Positions 47,406 through 59,030 of a stretch of 64,000 bases of DNA are shown piece after piece. The notes beneath the pieces were generated by a model, which saw only the letters and a program-made list of their open reading frames with translations, did not search any database and was not told the DNA's origin. Position 1 is the stretch's first letter; every line of letters begins with the position of its first letter. The position numbers and the translations under genes are program-made. The stretch is from positions 1-64,000 of the forward strand of contig JACPRU010000065.1 of assembly GCA_016189835.1 (NCBI GenBank). Direction: 5' to 3'. This stretch comes from Deltaproteobacteria bacterium. Its GTDB lineage: Bacteria; Desulfobacterota; Binatia; JACPRU01.

Positions 47406-48656
47406 GTGGAGCTCGTGGGCGAAACAAGCAGGCGGCCGTGGCGCTTGCGGCCGCCGAGCGTGCGGCGGGATTTTCCCGCGCTGAGCGGCATCGTCTTCCT
47501 CAACGCCGCCAGCATGGGGGTCGCCTCGCGGCAGGCGCTCGCCGCCATCGACGAGCAGCGCCGCCGGCTCGCCGCCGGCCCGCGGGGTCTCGGCTGGAGC
47601 CGCTTCATCGCGGGCTTCGAGAGCGGTGTCGCGCGGGCGCGGCGCGAAGCCGCGCGTCTGTTGCGCGCCGCCGAGGACGAGGTGGGGCTGATCAGCGACA
47701 CCACGTCGGGGCTCCATCAGGCGATCGACGCCGTTCCGCTGCGCGACGGCGACAACCTCGTGCTCGGCGATCTCGAGTACCCGCAGGTCGCGCTGGCCGC
47801 CGAGAACGCGCGGCGGGAGCATGGGGTGGAGGTCCGCTTCGCGCGCCATCGGGGCGGCCGCGTTTCGATCGACGACTACCGGGCGGTGATCGATCGGCGC
47901 ACCCGCGCCGTGCTGGTCAGCTCGGTCGGCTGGGTGACCGGCGAGCGAATCGACCTCGCGGCGTTCTCCGATCTCGCGGAACGGAGCGGGTTCTTCCTGG
48001 TGGTGGATGCCGTTCAGCAGCTCGGCGGCGTGGCGATCGATTGCTCGCGGCTGCGCGTCGATTTCCTGACCGCGGGCGGCTACAAGTGGCTGAACGCCCC
48101 GTTCGGCTGTGGCGTCTTTTACGTGCGCCGCGGCGCGCACGATCTCGGGCTACGCGTGCGCCGCGTCGGCCTGCTCGGCCTCCAGGAGCCGGAGGGCGGA
48201 TGGGGCGGCTTCTACGATTCCCCCGAGATGAGGCCGCTGCCGCCGCTCGGGCCGGTGCGCAGCGCCCGGCGGTTCGAGGCGCAGGGCACGCCGAACCGGC
48301 TGGGCGCCGCGGGACTGGCCGCCGCGCTGCGCCATCGCAATGCCCAGGGCCGGCGCGCGGTCGAACGGCACATCCTCGATCTCGCCGGCGAGCTGATCGA
48401 CGAGCTCGCCGCACGGGGGGCGACGGTCTGGACGCCGAGGCCGGAGCGCCGCCGCGCCGGCATCGTCACGTTCACGTTCGGCGGCGGGGCGGCGGCGGAC
48501 AAGCGTCTGCATCGCTCCCTCGAGCGGCGCGAGATCTTCACCACGGCGCGATATTGCTCGGGCGTCGGCGGCGTGCGTGCCGCGGTGCACCTCTTCAACA
48601 CGCGCGCCGACCTGCACGCGCTGCTCGCCGCGATCGACGAATGGCGGCGTTCGTGA
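47406..48656 (+). CDS. class V aminotransferase (PLP-dependent)
   Basis: [58 protein letters not shown]. Confidence 0.87.
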   Translation: MELVGETSRRPWRLRPPSVRRDFPALSGIVFLNAASMGVASRQALAAIDEQRRRLAAGPRGLGWSRFIAGFESGVARARREAARLLRAAEDEVGLISDTTSGLHQAIDAVPLRDGDNLVLGDLEYPQVALAAENARREHGVEVRFARHRGGRVSIDDYRAVIDRRTRAVLVSSVGWVTGERIDLAAFSDLAERSGFFLVVDAVQQLGGVAIDCSRLRVDFLTAGGYKWLNAPFGCGVFYVRRGAHDLGLRVRRVGLLGLQEPEGGWGGFYDSPEMRPLPPLGPVRSARRFEAQGTPNRLGAAGLAAALRHRNAQGRRAVERHILDLAGELIDELAARGATVWTPRPERRRAGIVTFTFGGGAAADKRLHRSLERREIFTTARYCSGVGGVRAAVHLFNTRADLHALLAAIDEWRRS

Positions 48657-49882
48657 CATCGGGAAGATCCGTGTCCGGAGCGGGGTTCCAGGTGTTTCGC
48701 GTAGGTGCGCTGCGCGTCGCCTTCGAGCGATCGGCCGGCCCGCTCGCGGGCATCGTGCTGTCGGCGCGCACCGGATCGCGCTTCGACGGCGCCCGGCCGG
48801 GGATCGCGCACCTCGCCGAGCACATGCTCTTCCAGGGGACTCGCTCGCTCGACCACGCGGCGATCAACCAGCGCGCGGCCGAGCTCGGCGGGGATCACGA
48901 CGCGAGCACCAGCTACGAAGACTTGAACCTGACCTTCCAGGTGCTGAACGCGGACGTCGCGGGGGCGATCGCGTTGCTCGCCGAGCAGGTCCTGCGCTCG
49001 GTCGTTCCACGCGACCGCCTCGAGAACGAGCGCCAGGTGGTTTGCCAGGAGATCCGCGGGCACCGCGAAGACGCGATCGGTCACCTCTCCGACGAGACCT
49101 GGGCCCGCTTCTTCGCCGACGGTCTGCGGCTGCCGCCGAGCGGGACGTTGGCGAGCGTGCGGTCGACCTCCGCGGCGGAGGTGCGCGACTTCCTGCGCCG
49201 CCGGCTGGTGGGAGCCAACCTGGTGCTGTCGATCGTCGGCGACCTGCAGTCGGGCGACGTGCGGCGAGCCGTGGCGCGGGAGTTCCGCGCTCTGGCCCCC
49301 GGGGTGGCGTGCATCGCCCCGCCGGTGCGCATCGCCCGTCGCGGAGAGGTCCGCTTGCGGCGATCGGGCCTCACCCAGCTCTATCTGACGACCCTGTTCT
49401 CGGTACCGGCGGGGCGCCGCGAGCTGCTCGCGCTCGGGCTGGCGCTCGAGATCCTCGGCACCGACCCGGACGGCCGGCTCTATCACGAGATCCGCGAACG
49501 GCGCGGGCTGTCCTACGACCTGTGGGCCGATCTTCCGGGCGGAGCGCAGTGGGCGGCGCTCGCGGTCGGGGCCGTGGCCGAACGCCGCGCCGAGCGCCGG
49601 CTGCGCGAAGCGATCGACGGAGTCTTCACGCGCGCGGCGAGCGAGGGCTTCTCGGCCGAGGAGATCGATCGCGCCCGGCGCAAGCTCCGCTACCGCTACG
49701 CGCGGCTGAGCGAGGCCAAGCTCGAACGCGCCGCGTCGCACGCGGCCGCGCTGCTCTACGGGACGCCGAGCCTCGAAGAGGCGGAGGCGATCGTCGCTTC
49801 GTTGCGCCGCGAGGAGATCGAACGTGCCTGGCGCGTCGCGCTCGGCGGTCCGCGCCTGACCGGGGTGTTGACCGGCGACTGA
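48641..49882 (+). CDS. M16-family zinc peptidase
   Basis: GIAHLAEHMLFQGT (HxxEH) plus downstream ENERQVVCQEI. Confidence 0.9.
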   Translation: MAAFVTSGRSVSGAGFQVFRVGALRVAFERSAGPLAGIVLSARTGSRFDGARPGIAHLAEHMLFQGTRSLDHAAINQRAAELGGDHDASTSYEDLNLTFQVLNADVAGAIALLAEQVLRSVVPRDRLENERQVVCQEIRGHREDAIGHLSDETWARFFADGLRLPPSGTLASVRSTSAAEVRDFLRRRLVGANLVLSIVGDLQSGDVRRAVAREFRALAPGVACIAPPVRIARRGEVRLRRSGLTQLYLTTLFSVPAGRRELLALGLALEILGTDPDGRLYHEIRERRGLSYDLWADLPGGAQWAALAVGAVAERRAERRLREAIDGVFTRAASEGFSAEEIDRARRKLRYRYARLSEAKLERAASHAAALLYGTPSLEEAEAIVASLRREEIERAWRVALGGPRLTGVLTGD

Positions 49883-49966
49883 AGAGCCGGGTGGGGAACG
49901 GCTGCCGGCCGGGCGCCTGCGCGTCTGTTGCGCGCGCCCCGGGCCGGGGGCTACAAATCGCGCTTC

Positions 49967-50902
49967 ATGGCCCTGCGCATCCTCCTCGTCGGCCAGGCCG
50001 CCTTCGGCGAACGGACGCTCGAGCGTCTCGCTCGGAATCATTCGGTCGTCGCCGTCTACTGCCCTCCCGATGCTCCGGGCGCCCAGGCGGATCCGCTGAA
50101 ATCCAAGGCGCTCGAGCGCGGCATTCCCGTCCATCAGCCGAAGTCGATGAAGACCGACGAGGTCTTCGAGCGATTCGGCGCCTGCGGCGCCGATCTCGCC
50201 GTGCTCGCGTTCGTCACGGTGATCGTGCCCGAGCGCGTCATCCGCCTTCCCCGGCTCGGTACGATCTGCTTCCATCCATCGCTGCTCCCACGCTACCGCG
50301 GCGGCAGCGCCCTGAACTGGCAGATCATCCGCGGCGAGACCCGCGGCGGCCTCACCGTCTTCTGGACCGACGCGGGAATCGACACCGGGCCGATCCTGCT
50401 CCAGAAGCCGGTGGTGATCGGACCCGACGACACGACCGGTTCGCTCTACTACGAGAAGATCTTCCCGCTCGGTCTCGACACCCTCGAGGAGGCGGTCGAG
50501 CTGGTCGCGGCGGGCCGCGCCCCGCGCATCCCGCAGGACGAGTCGCTGGCGAGCTACGATCCGCTGTGCCGTAACGAGCACGTGGCGATCGACTGGCTGC
50601 GCCCGGCGCGCGAAGTCTACGACCTGGTGCGCGGCGCCGACCCGCAGCCCGGGGCGTGGGCCGTCCATCGCGGCGAGAAGATCCGCTTCTTCGATTGTCG
50701 CCTTTCCGCCGGCGCATCCGCCGATCCGGGACGCGTGGTCGGGCTCGGCGCCGGCGGTCTGGAGGTCGCTCTCGCCGGCGGGCGGCTGGTCGCCAAGCGC
50801 GTCCGGATCGGCGACTCGCCCAAGAAGACCCCGGCGGCGGAGCTCGCCGCCGCGGCTTGCCTCGCGGTGGGCGACCGTCTGGCCGGAGGGCCGTCGGCGT
50901 GA
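49967..50902 (+). CDS. formyltransferase family protein (Fmt-like)
   Basis: CFHPSLLPRYRGGSALNWQIIRGETRGGLTVFWTDAGIDTGPILLQ. Confidence 0.87.
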   Translation: MALRILLVGQAAFGERTLERLARNHSVVAVYCPPDAPGAQADPLKSKALERGIPVHQPKSMKTDEVFERFGACGADLAVLAFVTVIVPERVIRLPRLGTICFHPSLLPRYRGGSALNWQIIRGETRGGLTVFWTDAGIDTGPILLQKPVVIGPDDTTGSLYYEKIFPLGLDTLEEAVELVAAGRAPRIPQDESLASYDPLCRNEHVAIDWLRPAREVYDLVRGADPQPGAWAVHRGEKIRFFDCRLSAGASADPGRVVGLGAGGLEVALAGGRLVAKRVRIGDSPKKTPAAELAAAACLAVGDRLAGGPSA

Positions 50903-51501
50903 CGAGCGAGGCGCAACACCCGATCCAGCGCGCGTTCGCGGACAGCATCGCCGCCAAGGCGCAGTTCCTGAAGGAGCATCTGCGGACCCTCGAGACCGTG
51001 ATCGACACCGTCGCCGCGCGCCTGCTGGCCGGCAACAAGGTGCTGTTCTTCGGCAACGGCGGCAGCGCCGCCGACGCGCAGCACCTCGCCGCGGAGTTCG
51101 TGAACCGCTTCCTGCTCGAGCGGCCGCCGCTGCCGGCGATGGCGCTCACCACCGACACCTCGATCCTGACCAGCGTCGGCAACGACTATGGCTACGCAGA
51201 GGTCTTCGCCAAGCAGGTGAAGGCGCTCGGGCGCGAGGGCGACGTCGCCGTGGCTCTGTCGACGAGCGGAAATTCTCCGAACGTGCTGCGCGCCGTGGAA
51301 GCGTGCCGGAAGCAGGGGATCATCACCGTCGGTCTGACCGGCGGCGACGGAGGCAAGCTCGGCGCCTTGGTGGATCACCACCTCTGCGTCTCGGCGAGCA
51401 AGCTGAGCCCGCGCATCCAAGAGACGCACATCCTCGTCGGGCACGTGCTGTGCGAGATGGTGGACTGCAAGCTGTTCGGACGCCACTCGGAAAGAGCGTA
51501 G
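50899..51501 (+). CDS. gmhA: SIS-domain phosphoheptose isomerase-like protein
   Basis: NKVLFFGNGGSAADAQHLAAEFVNRF; ALSTSGNSPNVLRAVEACR. Confidence 0.88.
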   Translation: MTSEAQHPIQRAFADSIAAKAQFLKEHLRTLETVIDTVAARLLAGNKVLFFGNGGSAADAQHLAAEFVNRFLLERPPLPAMALTTDTSILTSVGNDYGYAEVFAKQVKALGREGDVAVALSTSGNSPNVLRAVEACRKQGIITVGLTGGDGGKLGALVDHHLCVSASKLSPRIQETHILVGHVLCEMVDCKLFGRHSERA

Positions 51502-51505
51502 GCGG

Positions 51506-52453
51506 TTGAAGTACCGCGAAATCGATCTGTCGCGCGCCCACACCCACCCGCTCGCCTCACGCCCGAGCAAGGTCGACGCGCACGCGCTCGGACGTCCTCT
51601 CGCCGCCGGCGCATCGGTCGCGGCGCTGCTCGACAGCCTTCCCGATCTCCTCGCCGGCCGTGACCTGCGCGAAGCGGTGCGCGAGCTGGCGCGGCGGCGG
51701 CGGGCGGGCGGAGCGATCCTGCTCGGCATGGGCGCGCACCCCGTCAAGGTCGGCCTGTCGCCGCTGATCGTCGACTGGATCGAGCGCGACGTGCTTGCCG
51801 GGGTAGCGATGAACGGGGCGGGCATCGTTCACGACTTCGAGCTCGCGCTGGTCGGACGCACCTCGGAGGAAGTGGCCGATCAGCTCGCCGACGGGAGCTT
51901 CGGCATGTCCGAGGAAACCGGGGCGTTCCTCAACCAGGCCGCCCGGGAGGGTGCCGCGGACGGCATCGGCCTCGGCCAGGCCGTCGGCCGCAAGATCCTG
52001 GCCGCCCGGCTTCCCCGCGCCGAGCTCAGCATTTGCGCCGCCGGCGCGCGCCGTGGGGTGCCGGTCACCGTCCACGTCGCGCTCGGCACCGACGTCGTGC
52101 ACATGCACCCGTCCGCCGACGGCGCGGCGATCGGCGAGACCAGCCTACGAGACTTCCGCATCCTCGCCGAGCAGGTCGCCGCTCTCGAGGGAGGCGCCTT
52201 CCTCAATCTGGGCTCGGCCGTGATCCTCCCGGAGGTGTTTCTGAAGGCGCTCAATCTGGCCCGCAACGTCGGACGCCGCGTCGCCGACGTGCTGACGCTC
52301 GACATGGACTTCCAGCGACACTATCGCCCGCTCACCAACGTCGTGGCCCGACCCACGCGGCTCGGCGGCCGCGGCATCCATCTCACCGGCCACCACGAGA
52401 TCATGTTTCCGTTGCTCTGTGCGGCGTTGCGTGAGGAAATGGAGAAGCCGTGA
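51506..52453 (+). CDS. deoxyhypusine synthase-like hypothetical protein
   Basis: AILLGMGAHPVKVGLSPLIVDWIERDVLAGVAMNGAGIVHDFELALVGRTSEEV resembles the DHS NAD-fold core. Confidence 0.6.
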   Translation: MKYREIDLSRAHTHPLASRPSKVDAHALGRPLAAGASVAALLDSLPDLLAGRDLREAVRELARRRRAGGAILLGMGAHPVKVGLSPLIVDWIERDVLAGVAMNGAGIVHDFELALVGRTSEEVADQLADGSFGMSEETGAFLNQAAREGAADGIGLGQAVGRKILAARLPRAELSICAAGARRGVPVTVHVALGTDVVHMHPSADGAAIGETSLRDFRILAEQVAALEGGAFLNLGSAVILPEVFLKALNLARNVGRRVADVLTLDMDFQRHYRPLTNVVARPTRLGGRGIHLTGHHEIMFPLLCAALREEMEKP

Positions 52454-53289
52454 GCGCCAAGCGGAAGCGTCCAGCGTCGGCGTCGAGCGTCGGCGGCGGC
52501 ACGAGGCCCGTCGTCACGCTGCTCACCGACTTCGGCGAGCGAGACGGCTTCGTCGGCATCGTCAAGGGCGTGCTGTTCGGCATCTGTCCCGAGGCGCACG
52601 TCGTCGACCTCACCCACGAGGTGGTTCCCCAGGACGTCACCGGCGGCGCGCTGGTGCTGGCGAGCGCCGTGGGCTACTTCCCGCGTCGAACCATCCATCT
52701 CGCGGTGGTGGATCCCGGCGTCGGCACGTCGCGCCGGCCGATCCTGATCGATACCGAGGACTTCGTGCTCGTCGGCCCGGACAACGGCCTGCTCAGCCTG
52801 GCCTCCGACCGTTCCGCGGTGCGCCGGGTGGTCCACCTCGACCGCGCGCAGTATTTCCTGGCGTCGCCGACCCGGACGTTTCATGCGCGAGACGTGTTTG
52901 CGCCAGTGGCCGCGCACTGCGCGCGCGGCACCGATCCGGGCGAAATGGGCTCGCCGATGGACGGCTTCCAGCGGTTGAGCCTGCCCCGGCCGCGAAGAGT
53001 CGACGACGGCCTCGAAGGGCAGGTCATCCACGTCGACCGCTTCGGCAATCTGATCTGCAACATCGGGCCGGCGGACCTGGGCGACTTCCGCGCCTCGGGG
53101 CTTTCCATTAGCATTTGCGGAGTGCAGATTTCCGAGATCTCGCCCCACTATTCGTCGGTGCGCGAGGGTAAGCCGCTCGCCGTGTGGAACAGCTGGGGGC
53201 AGCTGGAGGTCGCCGTGCGCAACGGCTCGGCGGCGCGACAGCTGCGCGCCCGCAGCGGTGACCGCGTGCAGGTGAAGCTCCGGCGATGA
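52450..53289 (+). CDS. SAM hydroxide adenosyltransferase family protein (DUF62)
   Basis: VVTLLTDFGERDGFVGIVKGVLFGICPEAHVVDLTHEVVPQDV; VVDPGVGTSRRPI..VGPDNGLLS. Confidence 0.92.
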   Translation: MSAKRKRPASASSVGGGTRPVVTLLTDFGERDGFVGIVKGVLFGICPEAHVVDLTHEVVPQDVTGGALVLASAVGYFPRRTIHLAVVDPGVGTSRRPILIDTEDFVLVGPDNGLLSLASDRSAVRRVVHLDRAQYFLASPTRTFHARDVFAPVAAHCARGTDPGEMGSPMDGFQRLSLPRPRRVDDGLEGQVIHVDRFGNLICNIGPADLGDFRASGLSISICGVQISEISPHYSSVREGKPLAVWNSWGQLEVAVRNGSAARQLRARSGDRVQVKLRR

Positions 53290-54272
53290 GGCCGCTCGAA
53301 CCCTGGCCGGCCGCCGAGGGCTTCGCGACCGCGGATTGGCGAGATCCCGTCCCCGTCGCCGTGGTGGAGCGTCGGCGGCTGCCGCTGCTGAACCTCTTGC
53401 TGTTCGCGCTCACGCTGGCGACCACGACGATCGCCGGCGCCCTGAACGAGGGCGTCTCGATCGACCAGCTCGGCGGCCGATGGACCAGCGGGTTGCCGTT
53501 CTCGCTTCCGCTGATGTCGATTCTGCTGGCCCACGAGATGGGGCACTATCTGCTCGCCCGCCACCACGGCGTGCGCGTGACGCTGCCGTTCTTCCTTCCG
53601 GGGCCGCCCTTCGTGTTCGGCCCGGGCACGTTCGGCGCGTTCATCCGCATGAAATCGGCGGCGCCGAACCGCCGGGTGCTGTTCGACGTCGGCGCGGCGG
53701 GCCCCTGGGCGGGGATCTGCGTGGCGATCCCCGCGGTGCTGTACGGGCTCTACCTCTCGGAGCTGAAGCCGCTCCCGCCGACGTTCAGCGGCCTGGAGTT
53801 CGGGGAGTCACTGCTCTTCCAGCTGCTCGGCCGCCTGGTCGTCGGCCCGATCCCCCACGGATTCGACATCTTCCTGCACCCGGTCGCGCTGGCGGGCTGG
53901 TTCGGCTTCCTGGTGACGGCGCTGAACCTCTTGCCCGTCGGACAGCTCGACGGCGGACATGTCGTCTATTCCTTGTTCGGCCGCCGCCACCGCTGGATCG
54001 CGCGAACGTTCCTGTTGTGCACGGTCGCCATCGGGTTCTACGGGTGGTCGGGTTGGTTCGCCTGGGCCGTGCTGATGCTGCTCGTCGGCATCGACCATCC
54101 CCCCACGCTCGATCACGCCACGCCGCTCGATCCTCGCCGCCGGCTGATGGGTTGGATGACGCTCGGGCTGTTCCTCGTCACCTTCGTTCCGGTTCCCATC
54201 TCGCTGCTCGAGGGCGGCGTCGGGGCACGAGCCGAAGAGCTCATTCCCGCGGCGTTGCGGCTTCCGCGCTGA
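53286..54272 (+). CDS. site-2-type M50 metallopeptidase
   Basis: SILLAHEMGHYLLARHHGV (HExxH) and NLLPVGQLDGGHVVYSLFGRRHR. Confidence 0.92.
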   Translation: MRPLEPWPAAEGFATADWRDPVPVAVVERRRLPLLNLLLFALTLATTTIAGALNEGVSIDQLGGRWTSGLPFSLPLMSILLAHEMGHYLLARHHGVRVTLPFFLPGPPFVFGPGTFGAFIRMKSAAPNRRVLFDVGAAGPWAGICVAIPAVLYGLYLSELKPLPPTFSGLEFGESLLFQLLGRLVVGPIPHGFDIFLHPVALAGWFGFLVTALNLLPVGQLDGGHVVYSLFGRRHRWIARTFLLCTVAIGFYGWSGWFAWAVLMLLVGIDHPPTLDHATPLDPRRRLMGWMTLGLFLVTFVPVPISLLEGGVGARAEELIPAALRLPR

Positions 54273-54293
54273 GCCCCGTCGAAGGAGCGCGCA

Positions 54294-54746
54294 GTGGGAG
54301 AACGGCCGTCCTGGGATCAATACTTCATGATGATCACGCGTCAGGTCGCGGACCGCTCGACCTGCAATCGCGCCAAGGTGGGCGCACTCATCGCGCGGGA
54401 CAAGAACATCCTGGCCACCGGCTACAATGGCGCGCCCGCCGGTCTCCCACACTGCACGGAGGTGGGCTGCCTGATCTACCAGTCACGGACGCCGAGCGGC
54501 GAAGTCGAGGAGAACTGCTTCCGCACCATCCATGCCGAGATCAACGCCATCGCCCAGGCGGCGAAGAACGGCGCCATGATTAAGGACGCCGACATCTACA
54601 TCACGCACACGCCCTGCATTCACTGCTTCAAGGTGCTGATCAACACCGGGATCAAGCGCGTGCTGTACGAGAAGCCGTACAAGCTCGCGACGCTCGATGA
54701 CCTGCGCCGCTACTCCGAGGTGGCGCTCGTGCAGGTCGACGTCTGA
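54294..54746 (+). CDS. deoxycytidylate (dCMP) deaminase
   Basis: [81 protein letters not shown]. Confidence 0.93.
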   Translation: MGERPSWDQYFMMITRQVADRSTCNRAKVGALIARDKNILATGYNGAPAGLPHCTEVGCLIYQSRTPSGEVEENCFRTIHAEINAIAQAAKNGAMIKDADIYITHTPCIHCFKVLINTGIKRVLYEKPYKLATLDDLRRYSEVALVQVDV

Positions 54747-54755
54747 CGCCCGTCG

Positions 54756-55406
54756 ATGGCCTGGACGGTCGAACGCTGGCGCCGCGTTCCGGGTCTGGAG
54801 CAGCGGTTCGGAGACCGGCTGGCTGCGGCCCCGGACGCGGTGGTCACGCTGCGGCAGGTCCACGGTCGCCTCGTCCGCCCCGTCGATGAAGTGACCGGCG
54901 AGACGATGGAGGGCGACGGTCTGGTCACCGACCGTGCGGGCGCGATCGTCGCCGTATCGACGGCGGACTGCGTTCCCGTCCACCTGATGGCGCCGGCGGC
55001 ACGGGTAGCGGCGGCGCTGCATTGCGGGTGGCGCGGCAGCGCGGCCGGCATCCTGGCGGAGGCGCTCGGGCTCCTCGGCCGGCGCTGGAACGTTCGGCCG
55101 GAGGAGGTCGAGGCCGCTCTCGGGCCGGCGATCGGCGCCTGTTGTTACGAGGTCGGTAGGGAGGTGCGGGACGCGTTCGTCGCGCGCGCCGGACCGCGGC
55201 TCGGCACGGTGGGCTTCGAGGCGTACGGCGACCGGCTCGCGTTCGACCTGCGGGCCTTCCTCGAGGCCGAGCTGCGGGAGCTGGGGGTGGCGGTGGTGGA
55301 ACGGGTGGGGCCGTGCACGGCGTGCACGATCGAGCGCCTGCATTCTTACCGTCGCGAGCGACAGACGCGCGGGCGGCAGCTGAGTTGGATCGGCTGGCGC
55401 GGCTGA
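54756..55406 (+). CDS. PgeF/YfiH multi-copper polyphenol oxidoreductase family protein
   Basis: RQVHGRLVRPVDE; VSTADCVPVHLMAP..AALHCGWRGSAAGI. Confidence 0.92.
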   Translation: MAWTVERWRRVPGLEQRFGDRLAAAPDAVVTLRQVHGRLVRPVDEVTGETMEGDGLVTDRAGAIVAVSTADCVPVHLMAPAARVAAALHCGWRGSAAGILAEALGLLGRRWNVRPEEVEAALGPAIGACCYEVGREVRDAFVARAGPRLGTVGFEAYGDRLAFDLRAFLEAELRELGVAVVERVGPCTACTIERLHSYRRERQTRGRQLSWIGWRG

Positions 55407-55504
55407 GCTTTTCCTCCCCCCGCGCGACACGTGAAATCGTTGTGGAGGAAAGCGAGGGCTGCTAAGGTTCCTGGCAGGCGCTGGCCGACGAGGAGGAATG
55501 TTCG

Positions 55505-55777
55505 ATGAAACGATCGATCGCTTGTTTGAGCCTGGTGGCGGTTCTCGGTCTCTACGGAACGGCGCTGGCGATCCCCGACGACGAATACGACGACTCTCAG
55601 TCGCACCCGTTGCGCGTCGCCGCCTATCTCCTCAATCCCGTGGGCGTCGGCCTGGAGTACGTGGTGTTCCGTCCCTTCCACTGGGTGGTTTCGCGCAACG
55701 AAACCACCGAGACGATCTTCGGCCATTCGCCGCACGGTGCCGAGGAGCTGCGCGTGCTCTCCACGCCGAGTTACTAG
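55505..55777 (+). CDS. exported hypothetical protein
   Basis: 90 aa; signal-like [29 protein letters not shown] upstream. Confidence 0.65.
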   Translation: MKRSIACLSLVAVLGLYGTALAIPDDEYDDSQSHPLRVAAYLLNPVGVGLEYVVFRPFHWVVSRNETTETIFGHSPHGAEELRVLSTPSY

Positions 55778-55790
55778 TCGGCGACGGCTC

Positions 55791-57986
<2,196 letters not shown>

Positions 57987-58409
57987 TCCTGGAGACCCCG
58001 ACGCAGATAATCGGCGTTCAGCTCCAGCGTGTGACAGATGTTCTCGTAGGCGAAGACCCAGGAATTATCCGAGGAGAACAGCCATTCCTCGGCCTCGGCG
58101 AAGAGGTCTCGTCCGCGCGGTTCGCGCTCGAAAGCAAACTTCTGGTAGCAGTCGACCGCATCCTCGAGCACCGCCAGCATCAGGCGCTTCTCGCCACGGG
58201 TCGCCGAGCCGCGCCCGCGGAAGTGCGCGAAGAACTGCGAGGGCAGTAGCGTATCCGGCTCGAAGAGGCTCACCACAGACTGACGCATCTAAAGCTCCTT
58301 CTCGGCTCCTTTGTGATGCGAGAACAATAGCGATGGAGCCTGTCAAGAAGCTAATGAAAAACTCTTTTTGTTATTATTAGTCGCCCTTATCGCGGCGCGT
58401 CAAATCGAT

Positions 58410-58772
58410 CTAGGCGGCTCGCGGAGCAGTCGCCAGCTGATGGTGGCGAGCACGCCAGGCGAGCAGAGATTTCCGCACTTTTGCGGGCGTGAGGCGAAAA
58501 AGCTCACAAAGTCGATCGAACGAGAAGATCGACTCCTGGTCGCTGGTCTCGATCCAGCACAGCGCTTCGGTGAAGGCCTCGCCACGCTCGCGGCCGAGCT
58601 GTACCTCCTTGCGGAAGGTCTCGATACCGTCGCTGAACACCGCCCACAACAGAGACATCTCCGCGGACCACCGAGGCTGCTGCTCGTAGAAGAACTGCTC
58701 GGGAAGGATGAAATCCGGCTCCAGGCTCGCGTACGTCGCCGGGTCGACAGGTTCGGCTGGCTGCTCCGTCAT
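58410..58772 (-). CDS. uncharacterised protein, paralog B of tandem pair
   Basis: 120 aa; LEPDFILPEQFF...AVFSDGIETFRKE...EALCWIETSDQESIFSFDRLCELFRLTPAKVRKSLLAWRARH. Confidence 0.75.
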   Translation of the reverse strand: MTEQPAEPVDPATYASLEPDFILPEQFFYEQQPRWSAEMSLLWAVFSDGIETFRKEVQLGRERGEAFTEALCWIETSDQESIFSFDRLCELFRLTPAKVRKSLLAWRARHHQLATAPRAA

Positions 58773-59030
58773 TTTCAGTCACTCCCTCGTGACGCTGATT
58801 GCGAAAGCAATAAATTTGCCAAATTTTGACCGATGCCCAGAGTTGGCCGGTTTCTCATACGCCTGACGAAGTTACGCGTGGAACTACACCTACTCTCTAG
58901 TGAATCCTTCTCGATACGCGGTACAACCGGCGGCATTCCTGCGACGAGAATTGTCAATCGTGACGGGACGGGTTGCCACCCGCGGCCTCGATGTCTAATG
59001 TGGCCGACGCCCGTTCGAGACGAGAGCCGC

